64,000 bases of DNA, from assembly GCA_017411435.1 (NCBI GenBank), contig JAFQQD010000031.1, positions 1 through 64,000 on the forward strand, read 5' to 3'. The stretch's first letter is position 1, and every line of letters starts with the position of its first letter. Shown in pieces: positions 1 through 8,996 of the stretch. The position numbers and the translations under genes are program-made. Under the pieces are notes generated by a model. The model did no database searches. It was not told the DNA's origin and was given only the letters and a program-made list of their open reading frames with translations. This DNA comes from Clostridia bacterium (GTDB lineage: Bacteria > Bacillota > Clostridia > UMGS1883).

Positions 1-85
1 AAATCAAATAGTTCGTAAAACAACGAGCTTTATTTTGTGTACCAAGAATTAATGAAATTTCTAAAACTTATCCACATTTTGGGCA

Positions 86-145
86 GAAAAAGAGGGCGTT
101 GCCTCAATTGAGTGAAAAATCACTTATTGAGACACGCCCTTCTTA
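86..145 (-). terminator. Terminator after galE
   Basis: A long inverted repeat (GGGCGT... arms around a CTCAAT/ATTGAG stem) lies just past the galE stop. On the minus strand it is followed by a CTCTTTTTCT run. It probably ends the sugar operon. Nothing else is visible in positions 1-85. Confidence 0.75.
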
Positions 146-164
146 TTATTTTACATTTATGATT

Positions 165-1175
165 TTATCTGTATCCATCAGGGTTTTTACTCTGCCAGTT
201 CCAAGCATCAGCGCACATTTTTTCTATGCCACGCTCGGCTCTCCATCCAAGCTCTTCCTTTGCCTTCGTAGCATCGGCATAGCATATTGCAGCATCGCCT
301 GGACGATTCGGGGCAATTTCGTACGGAATTTCTTTTCCCGCTGCTTTTCCGAATGCCTTTATAATTTCAAGCACGCTATAACCCTGGCCTGTACCGAGAT
401 TGTAGATATGAACTCCGCTTACACCCGTCTTTTTCTCTACGGCTTTGAGATGTCCGAGAGCAAGGTCTGTTATGTGGATATAGTCACGCACTCCCGTTCC
501 GTCAGGAGTCGGGTAATTATTGCCGAAAACATTTACCTTGGGAAGTCTTCCTACTGCAACCTGTGCTACATATGGGAGAAGATTATTTGGAATACCGTTG
601 GGGTCCTCCCCTATCATTCCGCTTTCGTGTGCACCGATGGGGTTGAAGTAGCGAAGAAGTACTACGCTCATTTCCTTGTCGGCAGACTGAACATCGCTCA
701 AAGCCCGCTCCAACATAAGCTTTGTTGAACCGTATGGGTTTATTGCGAAAAGAGGAGCGTCCTCTTTTATCGGAACTGATTCGGGAATACCGTAAACTGT
801 TGCTGATGATGAGAATACAATGTTCTTGACACCGTGTTCTTTCATAACTCTCAAAAGGATAAATGTCCCTGTCATATTATTATGATAATACTCAATAGGT
901 TTCTCGCAGGATTCTCCTACCGCCTTAAACCCCGCAAAATGAATTACAGAGTCAAATTTATTCTCATCAAAAACTTTTGTAAGTCCATCATAATCGAGTA
1001 TGTCACACTTATAGAATTCAAAGTCTTTTCTCGTGATTTCCTTAACTCTGTCTATTGATTTTTCGCTTGAGTTGGAAAGATTATCAACCATTACGATATC
1101 ATGCCCTGCATTAAGAAGTTCAACGCAGGTATGACTGCCTATATATCCGGCACCGCCTGTAACTAAAATTTTCAT
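165..1175 (-). CDS. galE: UDP-glucose 4-epimerase GalE
   Basis: 336-residue extended short-chain dehydrogenase that interconverts UDP-glucose and UDP-galactose (possibly also UDP-GlcNAc/GalNAc) in the cytoplasm. It starts with the NAD-binding motif [10 protein letters not shown] (residues 7-16), keeps the SSSATVYG serine region and the YGSTK catalytic Tyr/Lys pair near residues 148-152, and has the normal family length. GGAGG precedes the ATG. It is the last gene of the nucleotidyltransferase / oxidoreductase / NahK / GalE operon, as expected for a pathway feeding hexose- or hexosamine-1-phosphates into UDP-sugars. Confidence 0.95.
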   Translation of the reverse strand: MKILVTGGAGYIGSHTCVELLNAGHDIVMVDNLSNSSEKSIDRVKEITRKDFEFYKCDILDYDGLTKVFDENKFDSVIHFAGFKAVGESCEKPIEYYHNNMTGTFILLRVMKEHGVKNIVFSSSATVYGIPESVPIKEDAPLFAINPYGSTKLMLERALSDVQSADKEMSVVLLRYFNPIGAHESGMIGEDPNGIPNNLLPYVAQVAVGRLPKVNVFGNNYPTPDGTGVRDYIHITDLALGHLKAVEKKTGVSGVHIYNLGTGQGYSVLEIIKAFGKAAGKEIPYEIAPNRPGDAAICYADATKAKEELGWRAERGIEKMCADAWNWQSKNPDGYR

Positions 1176-1207
1176 TATTATTCCTCCGCTAAATTAAAGC
1201 AATCATT

Positions 1208-2278
1208 TTATGATAAAAATATTTCGTCTACGATTTTTTTCATTTCGTCCATTTTCTGCTCCATCTCATAAGCAAGTGCAAACTGAGTGCGGCATCTTAC
1301 AAGATTGTGCTCGGGATATTTTGTCGCAAAATATGTGTCACCGTCAATATAATCTGCAAGAAATCTCATACCGCATTCCATAGTCATAAGATATGCACTG
1401 TACGGAAGAAGCTCTCTTTCCTTAGATGTTATGCTGTCTTTCACAGCACTGCAAAAGCCGTCTGCATAAGCCTTAAAAAGTTCGATATCAAAATGCACTT
1501 TTGAAAGGTCTTTTTCATCCTCCGCTGCTGTACTTGCACCAAAGCGTATTGAATCACCGAAATCATAGAGCATTGAGCCGGGCATTACCGTATCAAGGTC
1601 AATTACTGCTTTACCTTTTCTTGTAACAGGGTCCATAAGAATATTGTTAAGTTTTGTATCATTATGTGTTACTCGAAGGGGAATTGTTTTCTCGTTTAAC
1701 CCATTTACAATCTCGCCGTATGTATCAGCACGGTCTGTAACAAACTTTACTTCTTCACGGCAGGTATCAAGACGACCCGATTTATTGTTTTTCACTGCTG
1801 TAAGAAAATTTTCATATCGGTTGGGTGTATCGTGAAAGCGTTCTATTGTTTCAAAAAGAACGCTCGCATCAAAGTCAGAGAGTGCGTTCTGAAACTCTCC
1901 GAAAGAGTATCCTGAGTTATGGAAATCCTCTCTGGTTTCTGCTCTTTGCAATGTCAGAGAATCATCAATAAAATCATATACACGGTAACATCCGTCCTCT
2001 GTTCTCAACATTGATTCTCCGTCATTTGTTTTTATGACAGTGAGTGTCAAAGTACCCTTGTTTCTTACAAATTCAGTAACGAGAATAATATTACTCATTA
2101 CATTTTCAGGCTTCTTAAAAACAATTGTGTTTATTCTCTGCAATATATATTTCTTTTTTGTAGTTTCCACAAGGAAAGTGGAATTAATATGACCTTCTCC
2201 GTAAGGAGCGAGATTTAAAACTTCCCCTTCTATATTAAAGTTTTTGAAGGCGTTATGTTCTTTTGTATAAATACTCAT
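1208..2278 (-). CDS. nahK: N-acetylhexosamine 1-kinase (NahK-like)
   Basis: 356-residue aminoglycoside-phosphotransferase-fold kinase. It shares long stretches with bifidobacterial N-acetylhexosamine 1-kinase as I remember it: YGEGHIN near the N-terminus, FHDTPNRYE, the Brenner motif THNDTKLNNILMD, the metal-binding IDLDTVMPG, GDSIRFGAST and TMECGMRFLADY. The family phosphorylates GlcNAc or GalNAc at C1 with ATP in the lacto-N-biose/galacto-N-biose pathway. GalE is downstream and a nucleotidyltransferase upstream, which fits; the pathway's phosphorylase (lnpA) is not in the window. GGAG lies upstream of the ATG. Confidence 0.85.
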   Translation of the reverse strand: MSIYTKEHNAFKNFNIEGEVLNLAPYGEGHINSTFLVETTKKKYILQRINTIVFKKPENVMSNIILVTEFVRNKGTLTLTVIKTNDGESMLRTEDGCYRVYDFIDDSLTLQRAETREDFHNSGYSFGEFQNALSDFDASVLFETIERFHDTPNRYENFLTAVKNNKSGRLDTCREEVKFVTDRADTYGEIVNGLNEKTIPLRVTHNDTKLNNILMDPVTRKGKAVIDLDTVMPGSMLYDFGDSIRFGASTAAEDEKDLSKVHFDIELFKAYADGFCSAVKDSITSKERELLPYSAYLMTMECGMRFLADYIDGDTYFATKYPEHNLVRCRTQFALAYEMEQKMDEMKKIVDEIFLS

Positions 2279-2300
2279 TTATATATACTCCTCTTTCTGT

Positions 2301-3587
2301 TTATTTAAGCCCAAGTTCGTTTTGGAATTCTTCTAAGTTCACAATTTTATTCTCCACTCTGGATTTCTCCGCTGCGAAAGCAATAAGATGATTCTTTGTT
2401 GAAATTTCAATTTCACTAAGATTGTCTTTTGGACATTCGTTTGCTATGTAGTCATAAAGGGAATTGATAATACCGCTATCCCCACCGCCATGTCCGCCTG
2501 CGGCTGAACCGTCTACGGGTTGATTGGTGGCGTTAATCATTTCCTTAGTCCTTGTGGCAAAAGAATAGTACTCTATCGTGCCTGCTTCCATATTACCATA
2601 CAGTTCACCATCTGTACCCATGATGCGGATATATCTTCCTCCCTGATTAAACGCACACATATTGAAAGAGGCAACACCTCCGTTTTCAAATTCAAGGTTT
2701 ACAACCTGATGGTCAACCACATTATTGTCACATTTGTAAACACATTTTCCATATTGGGTGTTTTTCAAAGCTTCTTTAACTTCTTCGTTTGTTGGAACAG
2801 TCTTCTTAGTAGCAACTTCACGAAACCACAAATTTTTATCATCTTCAAGATAGAGTTTTACCGCATTATAATAGCAGTTATCAAAAACGGGACAGGTTTT
2901 ATTGCAATAGTCGGGAGCTCCCTTTGGTGCATTTTCCCTCGTAAAATAGGTAAGCGCTCCGAAAGAATGTACATTTTTGCAACTACTTCCCATAAGCCAC
3001 TGTATAATATCCATATCGTGACAACTTTTTTGAAGTATCATTGGTGAACTTCTATCGCTATTGCCCCAGTTACCTCTTACAAAACTGTGACTTTGATGTA
3101 TATTGCCCACACATTCGGAGTGATGAATTGATAAAACCTTGCCAAGTTTTTTATTGTCAATCATTTCCTTTATTTTCATAAAGAACGGTGTATAGCGAAG
3201 AACATGGCAAACAAGAATCTTTGTTCCATTTTTCTTTGCTGCGTTGGAAATAGATACACACTCCCTAAAATCCGGAGAGATTGGCTTTTCAAGAAGTATG
3301 TCATAGCCTTTTTCAATCGCCTTAATACAAGGTTCATAATGAAACCTGTCCATAGTGGATATGATTACGATATCTGCACATTTTTCCTTTTCGAGAAGCG
3401 GCTCCCATGTGCCGAAACACATACTGTCAGAAATACCATGCTTTTCTTTTATATAATTCCTGAATTTTTCAGAGGGTTCTGATACACCTACAACCTTAAA
3501 CCTATCATCTGTCATCAGGTTTGTGTAACTTTGACCACGGTTACCTGCTCCAACTAAAAGTACTTTCAATGTTTTCAAATTAGACAC
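2301..3587 (-). CDS. Gfo/Idh/MocA-family oxidoreductase
   Basis: About 425-residue NAD(P)-dependent sugar oxidoreductase. The N-terminal Rossmann motif VGAGNRG is followed by EKPIS (the family's EKP lysine) near residue 98 and a histidine-containing HDMDIIQWLMG helix. An insert near residues 235-245 carries CNKTCPVFDNCYY, a cysteine cluster typical of one Gfo/Idh subgroup. The listed start is a GTG abutting AAAGGGA with no spacer; an in-frame TTG at 3578, nine bases past the Shine-Dalgarno, may be the real start. It sits inside the hexosamine operon, so its substrate is probably a (nucleotide-)sugar or glycoside, but the exact reaction cannot be read. Confidence 0.8.
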   Translation of the reverse strand: MSNLKTLKVLLVGAGNRGQSYTNLMTDDRFKVVGVSEPSEKFRNYIKEKHGISDSMCFGTWEPLLEKEKCADIVIISTMDRFHYEPCIKAIEKGYDILLEKPISPDFRECVSISNAAKKNGTKILVCHVLRYTPFFMKIKEMIDNKKLGKVLSIHHSECVGNIHQSHSFVRGNWGNSDRSSPMILQKSCHDMDIIQWLMGSSCKNVHSFGALTYFTRENAPKGAPDYCNKTCPVFDNCYYNAVKLYLEDDKNLWFREVATKKTVPTNEEVKEALKNTQYGKCVYKCDNNVVDHQVVNLEFENGGVASFNMCAFNQGGRYIRIMGTDGELYGNMEAGTIEYYSFATRTKEMINATNQPVDGSAAGGHGGGDSGIINSLYDYIANECPKDNLSEIEISTKNHLIAFAAEKSRVENKIVNLEEFQNELGLK

Positions 3588-3636
3588 TCCCTTTGTTCAT
3601 AATGATTTTATGTGCGGCAAAATGATATTTTCGGCA

Positions 3637-4494
3637 TTATATCCCTTCATACAAGCCTTCATTGATATATCGCTTAATTACTTTTTTAAGTTCGGGCAAA
3701 TCCTCTCTATAAGTAATGCCGTACCATTTATCCTTGTTTCTATAAACCTTGACTGTTACAAGACCGTCTGTTACCATTCTTCCGATTGAAACAGGAATCT
3801 GGAATTCATCCTTTTGAATATTTGCATTTGTTAGAAATTCCTTATACTGCTTTTCAAGAGTTTCAAAAACGAAAGGAGTTACTCCCCAGAGGTTCATTGA
3901 TACAAGAGTATCAGGAGAAAATGTACCCTTTCCGACTTCTTTATCATATGTCATATCGCTGTAAATTTTAAGTACTTCTTTAACCGTCTCTAACTTATCG
4001 TTCTTAACCTCACAAACACCTCTTGAAACGGTACCATTAGGGCTTACCGTGTTTCCAAGTTCATAAGCAACCATCGCAAAGTCGCCATTCTCTGCATTTC
4101 TTAGATGCTGTGCAATTTCATAAAAGGCATTTGCCCCATAGTAATCGTCTGCATTAACAATTGCAAAGGGTTCATTGACGGTTCCCTTGCAACAAAGAAT
4201 TGCCTGACTGGTTCCAAAAGGTTTCTTTCGTCCCTGTGGAATGTCCTTCATATCCTGATATACATATTCAACCTTAATTGTTTTTTCAATACGATTACCA
4301 ACAAGTTCCTTAAAGTCTTCAGCCATATCATCACGAATAATGAAAACAACTTTTGTAAATCCTGCTTTTTTTGCATCAAACACGGTAAAGTCAATAATTG
4401 CTTTCCCATCACTCGTTATGGATTCGGCCTGCTTGAGACCGCCGAATCTGCTGCCCATACCTGCCGCCATTACAACCAATGTTATGTCTTTCAT
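3637..4494 (-). CDS. Sugar-1-phosphate nucleotidyltransferase
   Basis: 285-residue NTP_transferase-fold protein. It begins with the nucleotide-binding loop MAAGMGSRFGGLKQ (residues 9-22) and has the metal-binding NADDYYG motif near residue 115. It probably makes an NDP-sugar (for example UDP-Gal, UDP-GlcNAc or UDP-GalNAc) from the sugar-1-phosphate made by NahK. As first gene of the operon it could stand in for the absent GalT-type uridylyltransferase; that is inference. AGGAG precedes the ATG and a good promoter lies upstream. Confidence 0.75.
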   Translation of the reverse strand: MKDITLVVMAAGMGSRFGGLKQAESITSDGKAIIDFTVFDAKKAGFTKVVFIIRDDMAEDFKELVGNRIEKTIKVEYVYQDMKDIPQGRKKPFGTSQAILCCKGTVNEPFAIVNADDYYGANAFYEIAQHLRNAENGDFAMVAYELGNTVSPNGTVSRGVCEVKNDKLETVKEVLKIYSDMTYDKEVGKGTFSPDTLVSMNLWGVTPFVFETLEKQYKEFLTNANIQKDEFQIPVSIGRMVTDGLVTVKVYRNKDKWYGITYREDLPELKKVIKRYINEGLYEGI

Positions 4495-4553
4495 TTAGAA
4501 TCACTCCTATCAAAAAAAGTGTTTACATTTTCAAAATTATGTATTACACTTTA

Positions 4554-4581
4554 ATTATAGCTATACAAAACAACAATTCAA
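4554..4581 (-). promoter_or_regulatory. Promoter of the nahK-galE operon
   Basis: On the minus strand TTGAAT and TATAAT are separated by 16 bases, about 60 bases upstream of the nucleotidyltransferase start. It lies in the intergenic region shared with the divergent AraC regulator, so that regulator is the obvious candidate to act here. Confidence 0.65.
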
Positions 4582-4632
4582 TACAGTTTTGAACATTAAA
4601 TTTGTAATTTTGATTACTTTTCGGGAGGTATT

Positions 4633-5460
4633 ATGGAATTATATAATCCTTTGAGAGATTTCAGAATAAATTCAATCAACAGTGCTTTTATCAGAAATGC
4701 TCATGAGAATTTCTGTTTTGACGGGGAAATGCACGATTTCTGGGAGATGATTTACGCAAAGTCGGGCAGTACAACCATATCTGAAGACGACAAAATATAT
4801 GAATTAAGTGCAGGTCATGCTGTTTTTCATAAACCGATGGAATTCCACAGGTTGAAATGTAAAAAAGGACAAAAAGCCGAACTTGTCATAATATCCTTTT
4901 CTGCAGGTGGGGACTTGATCAACCCACTAGGAAATGGTGTCTTCGAGTTAAATCTGTATCTTGAGCAAATGCTTTTTGATGTGTTTAATCAGATTACATC
5001 TTCCTTTGATTGCCGAAATATTCCTGTCAAAGCTTCAACGAAAAACACAATTGACGAAAATCTGTCTCTTTTAAAACTTGAAATACTACTTCTTTCGATC
5101 CTTGCAGAAATTTCGCCAAGCAAAAAGGAATCTTACAGTATCGGTGCTTATAATTACAAAAAAATAATTGAAGTTATGAGTAGTCACATTGATGAAAACC
5201 TATCTGTTGATGAAATTTCATCTCTTTGTTGTCTTAGTTCAAGTAATCTCAAAAAAACTTTTAAGGCATACGCCGGTTGCGGAGTAGCAGAACACTACAA
5301 CAGGCTCCGTATTATCCGAGCAATAGAATATCTTAAATCGGGAATGAGTGTTACAGAAATAAGCAAAAAGATGTCATATTCAAGCACCGGTTATTTTTCC
5401 AATGTATTCAAGCGCGAAACAGGACTCTCCCCGCTTCAGTATAAAACTGAAAAAATGTAA
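4633..5460 (+). CDS. AraC-family transcriptional regulator
   Basis: 275-residue regulator with an N-terminal cupin-like sensor (HDFWEMIYAKSG near residue 36) and a C-terminal AraC domain with two helix-turn-helix units. The second ends in the family signature GYFSNVFKRETGLSPLQYK. GGGAGG lies upstream of the ATG. It is divergent from the nucleotidyltransferase / NahK / GalE operon across about 140 bases and probably activates it in response to a hexosamine or its oligosaccharide. Confidence 0.85.
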   Translation: MELYNPLRDFRINSINSAFIRNAHENFCFDGEMHDFWEMIYAKSGSTTISEDDKIYELSAGHAVFHKPMEFHRLKCKKGQKAELVIISFSAGGDLINPLGNGVFELNLYLEQMLFDVFNQITSSFDCRNIPVKASTKNTIDENLSLLKLEILLLSILAEISPSKKESYSIGAYNYKKIIEVMSSHIDENLSVDEISSLCCLSSSNLKKTFKAYAGCGVAEHYNRLRIIRAIEYLKSGMSVTEISKKMSYSSTGYFSNVFKRETGLSPLQYKTEKM

Positions 5461-5469
5461 TCTAAAGGA

Positions 5470-5580
5470 AACGATTGATAATCTTTTTTAGCAAAGTTGG
5501 TGCGCAGACGGGCACCGTGAGCAATGCGAACGGTCATCGAGCAGGTATGGTGCGAAGCAGCATCTCTCCTCGCCTCCACC
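5470..5580. other. GC-rich intergenic segment of unknown role
   Basis: Between the AraC stop and the next terminator is a stretch richer in G+C than its surroundings, with small hairpins (GGTGC...GCACC and GGTG...CACC). No convincing reading frame or ribosome binding site was found. It resembles an extragenic repeat but has no second copy here. Confidence 0.3.
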
Positions 5581-5583
5581 ATA

Positions 5584-5627
5584 ATAAAAAGGTAAAGCAT
5601 ACCACTTGGTATGCTTTACCTTTTTTG
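5584..5627. terminator. Bidirectional terminator between AraC and D-LDH genes
   Basis: A near-perfect hairpin of AAAGGTAAAGCATACC and its complement, with an A-run on the left and a T-run on the right, sits between the convergent AraC gene and hydroxyacid dehydrogenase gene. Confidence 0.85.
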
Positions 5628-5634
5628 TCACCAG

Positions 5635-5672
5635 CAATTGCACAAAAATTGCCCCGTCCCCAAACTGTGCGG
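5635..5672. repeat. Short extragenic repeat (TTGCACAAAAA...CCCCAAACTGTG)
   Basis: This short sequence matches a longer one at 35776-35826: both start TTGCACAAAAA, contain TGCCCC and end CCCCAAACTGTG, and both abut the stop codon of a minus-strand gene. It is probably a dispersed extragenic repeat. Confidence 0.45.
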
Positions 5673-6707
5673 TTAAAAGCATTTTCCTTTTTTACAGTCG
5701 CAGGTAGTTCCAGCGCGGTAGCAAAGCTCGTTTGGGCATTTACCGTTTTTCGTAAGGTCAATAATGTTTTTAACAGTTGTTTCGGCAATGTTTGAAAGTG
5801 CTTCCTCAGTTAAAAATGCCTGATGCGAGGTCACGATAACATTGGGCATTGAAATAAGCCTTGCAAGTGTATCGTCCTCAACGATATGACCTGAAAAGTC
5901 TTCAAAGAAGAAGTCTGACTCTTCCTCATACACATCAAGGCAAGCGGCGCCTACTCTGCGCGATTTTATAGCATTCAAAAGAGCCTCCGCATCAACAAGC
6001 GCACCACGGGATGTATTTATTATAACTACTCCCTTTTTACATTTTTCAATGCTCTTTTCATCAATTATATGGTCGGTTTCCTCAGTAAGCGGACAGTGAA
6101 GCGAAATGATGTCACTTTCAGCAAAGAGTGTATCAAGTTCAACATAACGGATTGTATCACCGTTATCAAGCCCCTCGGCAGGATATTTGTCATAGGCGAG
6201 TACTTTCATGCCGAAGCCTCGGCAGATGTCGATAAACACGCGTCCGATTCTGCCCGTACCGATTACACCGACTGTTTTTCCGTGAAGGTCAAATCCCGTC
6301 ATACCATTGAGGCTGAAATTGAAATCCTTTGTCCTGATATACGCCTTGTGAATACGCCTGATTGAAGTAAGAAGCATTGCCATAGCATGTTCTGCAACGG
6401 CATAAGGTGAATATGCAGGTACGCGAAGAACATGGATTTTTCCAAAAGCGTATTTCATATCAACATTGTTAAAACCTGCGCAGCGAAGGGCAAGGATTTC
6501 TATCCCCATTTCGCACAGGCGGTCAATCACAACGGAATTTACTGTGTCATTTACAAATGCGCAAACTCCGTCAAACCCGTGTGCAAGTTCTACTGTATCT
6601 TCGTTTAATTTTGTTTCAAAATATTTGAATTTTATTCCGTACTCTTCGCCGTATTTATCAAAAGACGGCCTGTCGTAAGGCTTTGCATCAAAAAAAGCAA
6701 TCTTCAT
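5673..6707 (-). CDS. ldhA: D-lactate dehydrogenase / D-2-hydroxyacid dehydrogenase
   Basis: 344-residue D-isomer-specific 2-hydroxyacid dehydrogenase that probably reduces pyruvate to D-lactate with NADH. It shows the Rossmann loop GVIGTGRIGRVF near residue 148, the catalytic Arg in INTSRGALVD and the catalytic His in TSHQAFLTEEAL near residue 295. The start ATG has GGAG upstream. The C-terminus ends in an odd cysteine/lysine tail, CDCKKGKCF, that could bind a metal. It is a single-gene unit with its own terminator. Confidence 0.85.
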   Translation of the reverse strand: MKIAFFDAKPYDRPSFDKYGEEYGIKFKYFETKLNEDTVELAHGFDGVCAFVNDTVNSVVIDRLCEMGIEILALRCAGFNNVDMKYAFGKIHVLRVPAYSPYAVAEHAMAMLLTSIRRIHKAYIRTKDFNFSLNGMTGFDLHGKTVGVIGTGRIGRVFIDICRGFGMKVLAYDKYPAEGLDNGDTIRYVELDTLFAESDIISLHCPLTEETDHIIDEKSIEKCKKGVVIINTSRGALVDAEALLNAIKSRRVGAACLDVYEEESDFFFEDFSGHIVEDDTLARLISMPNVIVTSHQAFLTEEALSNIAETTVKNIIDLTKNGKCPNELCYRAGTTCDCKKGKCF

Positions 6708-6856
6708 ATATTTTCTCTCCTTTGCTTTATTATTGGCTTTATATGAGAAAAGTATAATCTATTTTTTCATAAAAATCAACTTTATTCTTCTTTCAAATTG
6801 GCGAAAATGGAATATAATTAGAAGGATGATTAAAAACTGAAAAGAGGTAATTCGTT

Positions 6857-7417
6857 ATGTCATTATTCGGCGGAGTTATACCTATTGAAAAAATAACATT
6901 TTTAGTGTTTTGTGTTTTTTCAATACTGGCAATAGGCTATGCATTAGGAAGAATAATAATTAAAGGTGTTTCACTGGGCAGCGCAGGCGTTTTTATAGTT
7001 GCATTGGTGTTTGGATGCTTGTTCTATGGTGATTTGGAGGCTCAACTTCCAGACTACACAACAAATGCACTCAAGATTGTTGAAAACCTCGGGCTTATTC
7101 TTTTTGTTTCATCAGTTGGCTTTATTGCAGGCGGAGCAAGATTCGTTCAGGAATTTAAGATTGACTATTTTGTTTACGGCGTTGTAATGACAATCCTCCC
7201 AATGATAATTGGATTTATCTTTGCAAAATACATACTCAAAATAAATGTTCTAAGCACGCTCGGCTCAATTACCGGCGGTATGACAAGCACTCCTGCACTC
7301 GGTACGCTCATCCATGTTGCAGGCACAGAGGATGTAGCTGCTGCGTATGCGGCTACATACCCCATCGCCCTCGTTGCGGTAGTTTTCGTGGCGCAGTTCA
7401 TTATAATATTATTCTAA
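6857..7417 (+). CDS. YidE/YbjL-type half transporter (AspT family domain)
   Basis: 186-residue membrane protein of about six predicted helices. It matches one copy of the AspT/YidE/YbjL duplication domain, including the GSITGGMTSTPALG motif near residue 135. Full family members have two such domains with TrkA-C domains between them, so this is a one-domain form that may work as a dimer. The reading frame is clean and ends before a terminator, so it is not an obvious truncation. AGAGG precedes the ATG. The substrate is unknown. Confidence 0.7.
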   Translation: MSLFGGVIPIEKITFLVFCVFSILAIGYALGRIIIKGVSLGSAGVFIVALVFGCLFYGDLEAQLPDYTTNALKIVENLGLILFVSSVGFIAGGARFVQEFKIDYFVYGVVMTILPMIIGFIFAKYILKINVLSTLGSITGGMTSTPALGTLIHVAGTEDVAAAYAATYPIALVAVVFVAQFIIILF

Positions 7418-7426
7418 ACTACAAAT

Positions 7427-7466
7427 AAAAAATGGCTCTTGGGGAATTCCCCAAGAGCCATTTTTT
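7427..7466. terminator. Terminator after the YidE-type gene
   Basis: A perfect AATGGCTCTTGGGG / CCCCAAGAGCCATT hairpin followed by TTTTTT. It is followed within a few bases by copy 1 of the conserved composite element. Confidence 0.9.
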
Positions 7467-7470
7467 ATAT

Positions 7471-7565
7471 TATAGGAATTTGCGTATTTTTCGCGAGCAA
7501 CATTTGTCAATTTGGAATTTAGTTGGAACGCGAAATGGGTGGAAGCATCACGCTTCTTTTTTTAT
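7471..7565 (+). repeat. Composite terminator-linked element, copy 1
   Basis: About 95 bases starting TATAGGAATTTGCG, with TCGCGAG and AACATTTG in the middle, and ending in the short hairpin GAAGC-ATCAC-GCTTC plus a T-run. Copies 2 and 3 at 33432 and 48371 have the same order in the opposite orientation. Each copy lies just downstream of a different intrinsic terminator and in that terminator's orientation. Confidence 0.75.
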
Positions 7566-8329
7566 TCTTCTGTTGTTAAAAGTGTTACATTTGCTTCTTC
7601 GAGTTTTCTTTTCATTTCTTCATCTTCGATATTTTCTGTTACGAAGTAGTCGAGCTCTTCAAATGAAGCAAGTTTGGCAAAACCTATTCTGCCGAGTTTT
7701 GTTCGCTCACAGACATAAATCTTTTTGCAGGACGATGCCATCATACACTTTTTCATGGCACATTCCTGTTCGTTACTGTCAAGAACTCCAAGTTCAGTTG
7801 TTACGCCTCGACTGCTGAAAAAGATTTTGTCGGCAACATACTTTTCGCGAACACTGTCTTCGGCGATACTGCCTACAAATGATGCGTTTTCACCGACCAT
7901 ACCGCCTGTACCGATAAGTCTTATATCGGGGTTTTGTGAAAGTTCCCTGATTGAATCAAGAGAATTTGTCACCACGGTAATATTTTTCATTTTCTTAAGT
8001 TCGCGCGCTATGTAATATGTAGTTGTAGATGCGTCAAGGAAGATTGTGTCACCGGGCGAAACAAGGTCTGCCGCAAGTGCTGCTACCTTCTCCTTGCCTT
8101 CTACATTTATTTTTCTGCGCTTTTCAAGTGAAGGCTCGTGTTTGTTATCGTCAATAGGAACTGCGCCTCCGTGAGTGCGCAGGAGTTTTTCCTGCTTTTC
8201 AAGTTTTTCAAGGTCGCGCCTTATTGTTTCTTCTGCAACGCCAAACTCCAAACTGAGTTTGCTGACGGAAACGGCGCCCTCTTCTTTCAATTTTTCAAGG
8301 ATCTGCTGCTGTCTTTCGATTGCAAACAT
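7562..8329 (-). CDS. DeoR-family transcriptional regulator of the BMC locus
   Basis: 255-residue repressor with an N-terminal DeoR helix-turn-helix (ERQQQILEKL, then EETIRRDLEKLE) and a C-terminal sugar-phosphate sensor domain with the conserved DASTTTYYIAREL segment. It is the last gene of the aldolase-to-PduL operon, 19 bases after pduL, so it is co-expressed with the BMC. Three BMC promoters share triplicated 10-bp direct repeats, the type of operator DeoR proteins use, so it is the best candidate for their regulator (inference). The inducer is probably a sugar phosphate. AAGGGGA precedes the ATG. Confidence 0.85.
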   Translation of the reverse strand: MFAIERQQQILEKLKEEGAVSVSKLSLEFGVAEETIRRDLEKLEKQEKLLRTHGGAVPIDDNKHEPSLEKRRKINVEGKEKVAALAADLVSPGDTIFLDASTTTYYIARELKKMKNITVVTNSLDSIRELSQNPDIRLIGTGGMVGENASFVGSIAEDSVREKYVADKIFFSSRGVTTELGVLDSNEQECAMKKCMMASSCKKIYVCERTKLGRIGFAKLASFEELDYFVTENIEDEEMKRKLEEANVTLLTTEE

Positions 8330-8348
8330 TTCAATTCCCCTTACAAAT

Positions 8349-8981
8349 TTATTTCTTGATGATAGTTACCATATCACCATTACGAAGACCTGCGCTGTTG
8401 GCGTCGTCAGTATCAATATGCATTTCAACATTAAAGTCATCGCGTACTCTTATCTGTACATCATAGAATTTAGTTGTCTTTTCCTTACCGTGACATACTA
8501 CATCTACCCAGTCGCCGTCTTTGATATCGTGCTGCTCAGCATACTGCGGTGTAAGATGTATGTGGCGGTTTGCAATAATAACGCCCTCGTTAAGATATAC
8601 ACTTCCCTTGGGACCTACGATTACCATACGCTCACTGCCCTTGATATCACCTGAAGGACGCACGGGAGGACTTACCTTAAGGATGAAAGTATCAGTTCTT
8701 GATATTTCAACCTGAGTATCCTTACGCACGGGTCCGAGAACGCGAACTTTCTCAATCGCTTTGAGTGAGGGTCCAACGAGTGTTACACACTCTTCTGCCG
8801 CATATTCGCGTCCCATAAGGGTTTTCTTTTTGGTAAGTTCATATCCCTTACCGAAAAGAATGTCAAGATGCTCGCGGGAAAGGTGAATATGACGCTGTGA
8901 AACGCCAATCTTTACTTCACCTGTATTTGCATATTCATTTGCAGCTTTTTTTACAATGTTTTCAATTTCAGTTATGTTCAT
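8349..8981 (-). CDS. pduL: Phosphate propanoyltransferase PduL
   Basis: 210-residue phosphotransacylase of the BMC type. It converts propionyl-CoA plus phosphate to propionyl-phosphate and CoA, recycling CoA inside the compartment. Residues 1-20 form an amphipathic encapsulation-type helix (ITEIENIVKKAANEY). The two PduL domains carry the zinc histidines in VSQRHIHLS (near residue 28) and ANRHIHLTPQYAE (near residue 137). GGAG lies upstream of the ATG. It follows the aldehyde dehydrogenase and shell genes in the operon, as in Pdu and GRM loci. Confidence 0.95.
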   Translation of the reverse strand: MNITEIENIVKKAANEYANTGEVKIGVSQRHIHLSREHLDILFGKGYELTKKKTLMGREYAAEECVTLVGPSLKAIEKVRVLGPVRKDTQVEISRTDTFILKVSPPVRPSGDIKGSERMVIVGPKGSVYLNEGVIIANRHIHLTPQYAEQHDIKDGDWVDVVCHGKEKTTKFYDVQIRVRDDFNVEMHIDTDDANSAGLRNGDMVTIIKK

Positions 8982-8996
8982 AATTGATTACTCCAA

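Noticed and set aside
5488-5795. Small reading frames over the AraC/LDH intergenic region
   Set aside because: They overlap a terminator hairpin and the LDH gene's 3' end, with no ribosome binding sites.
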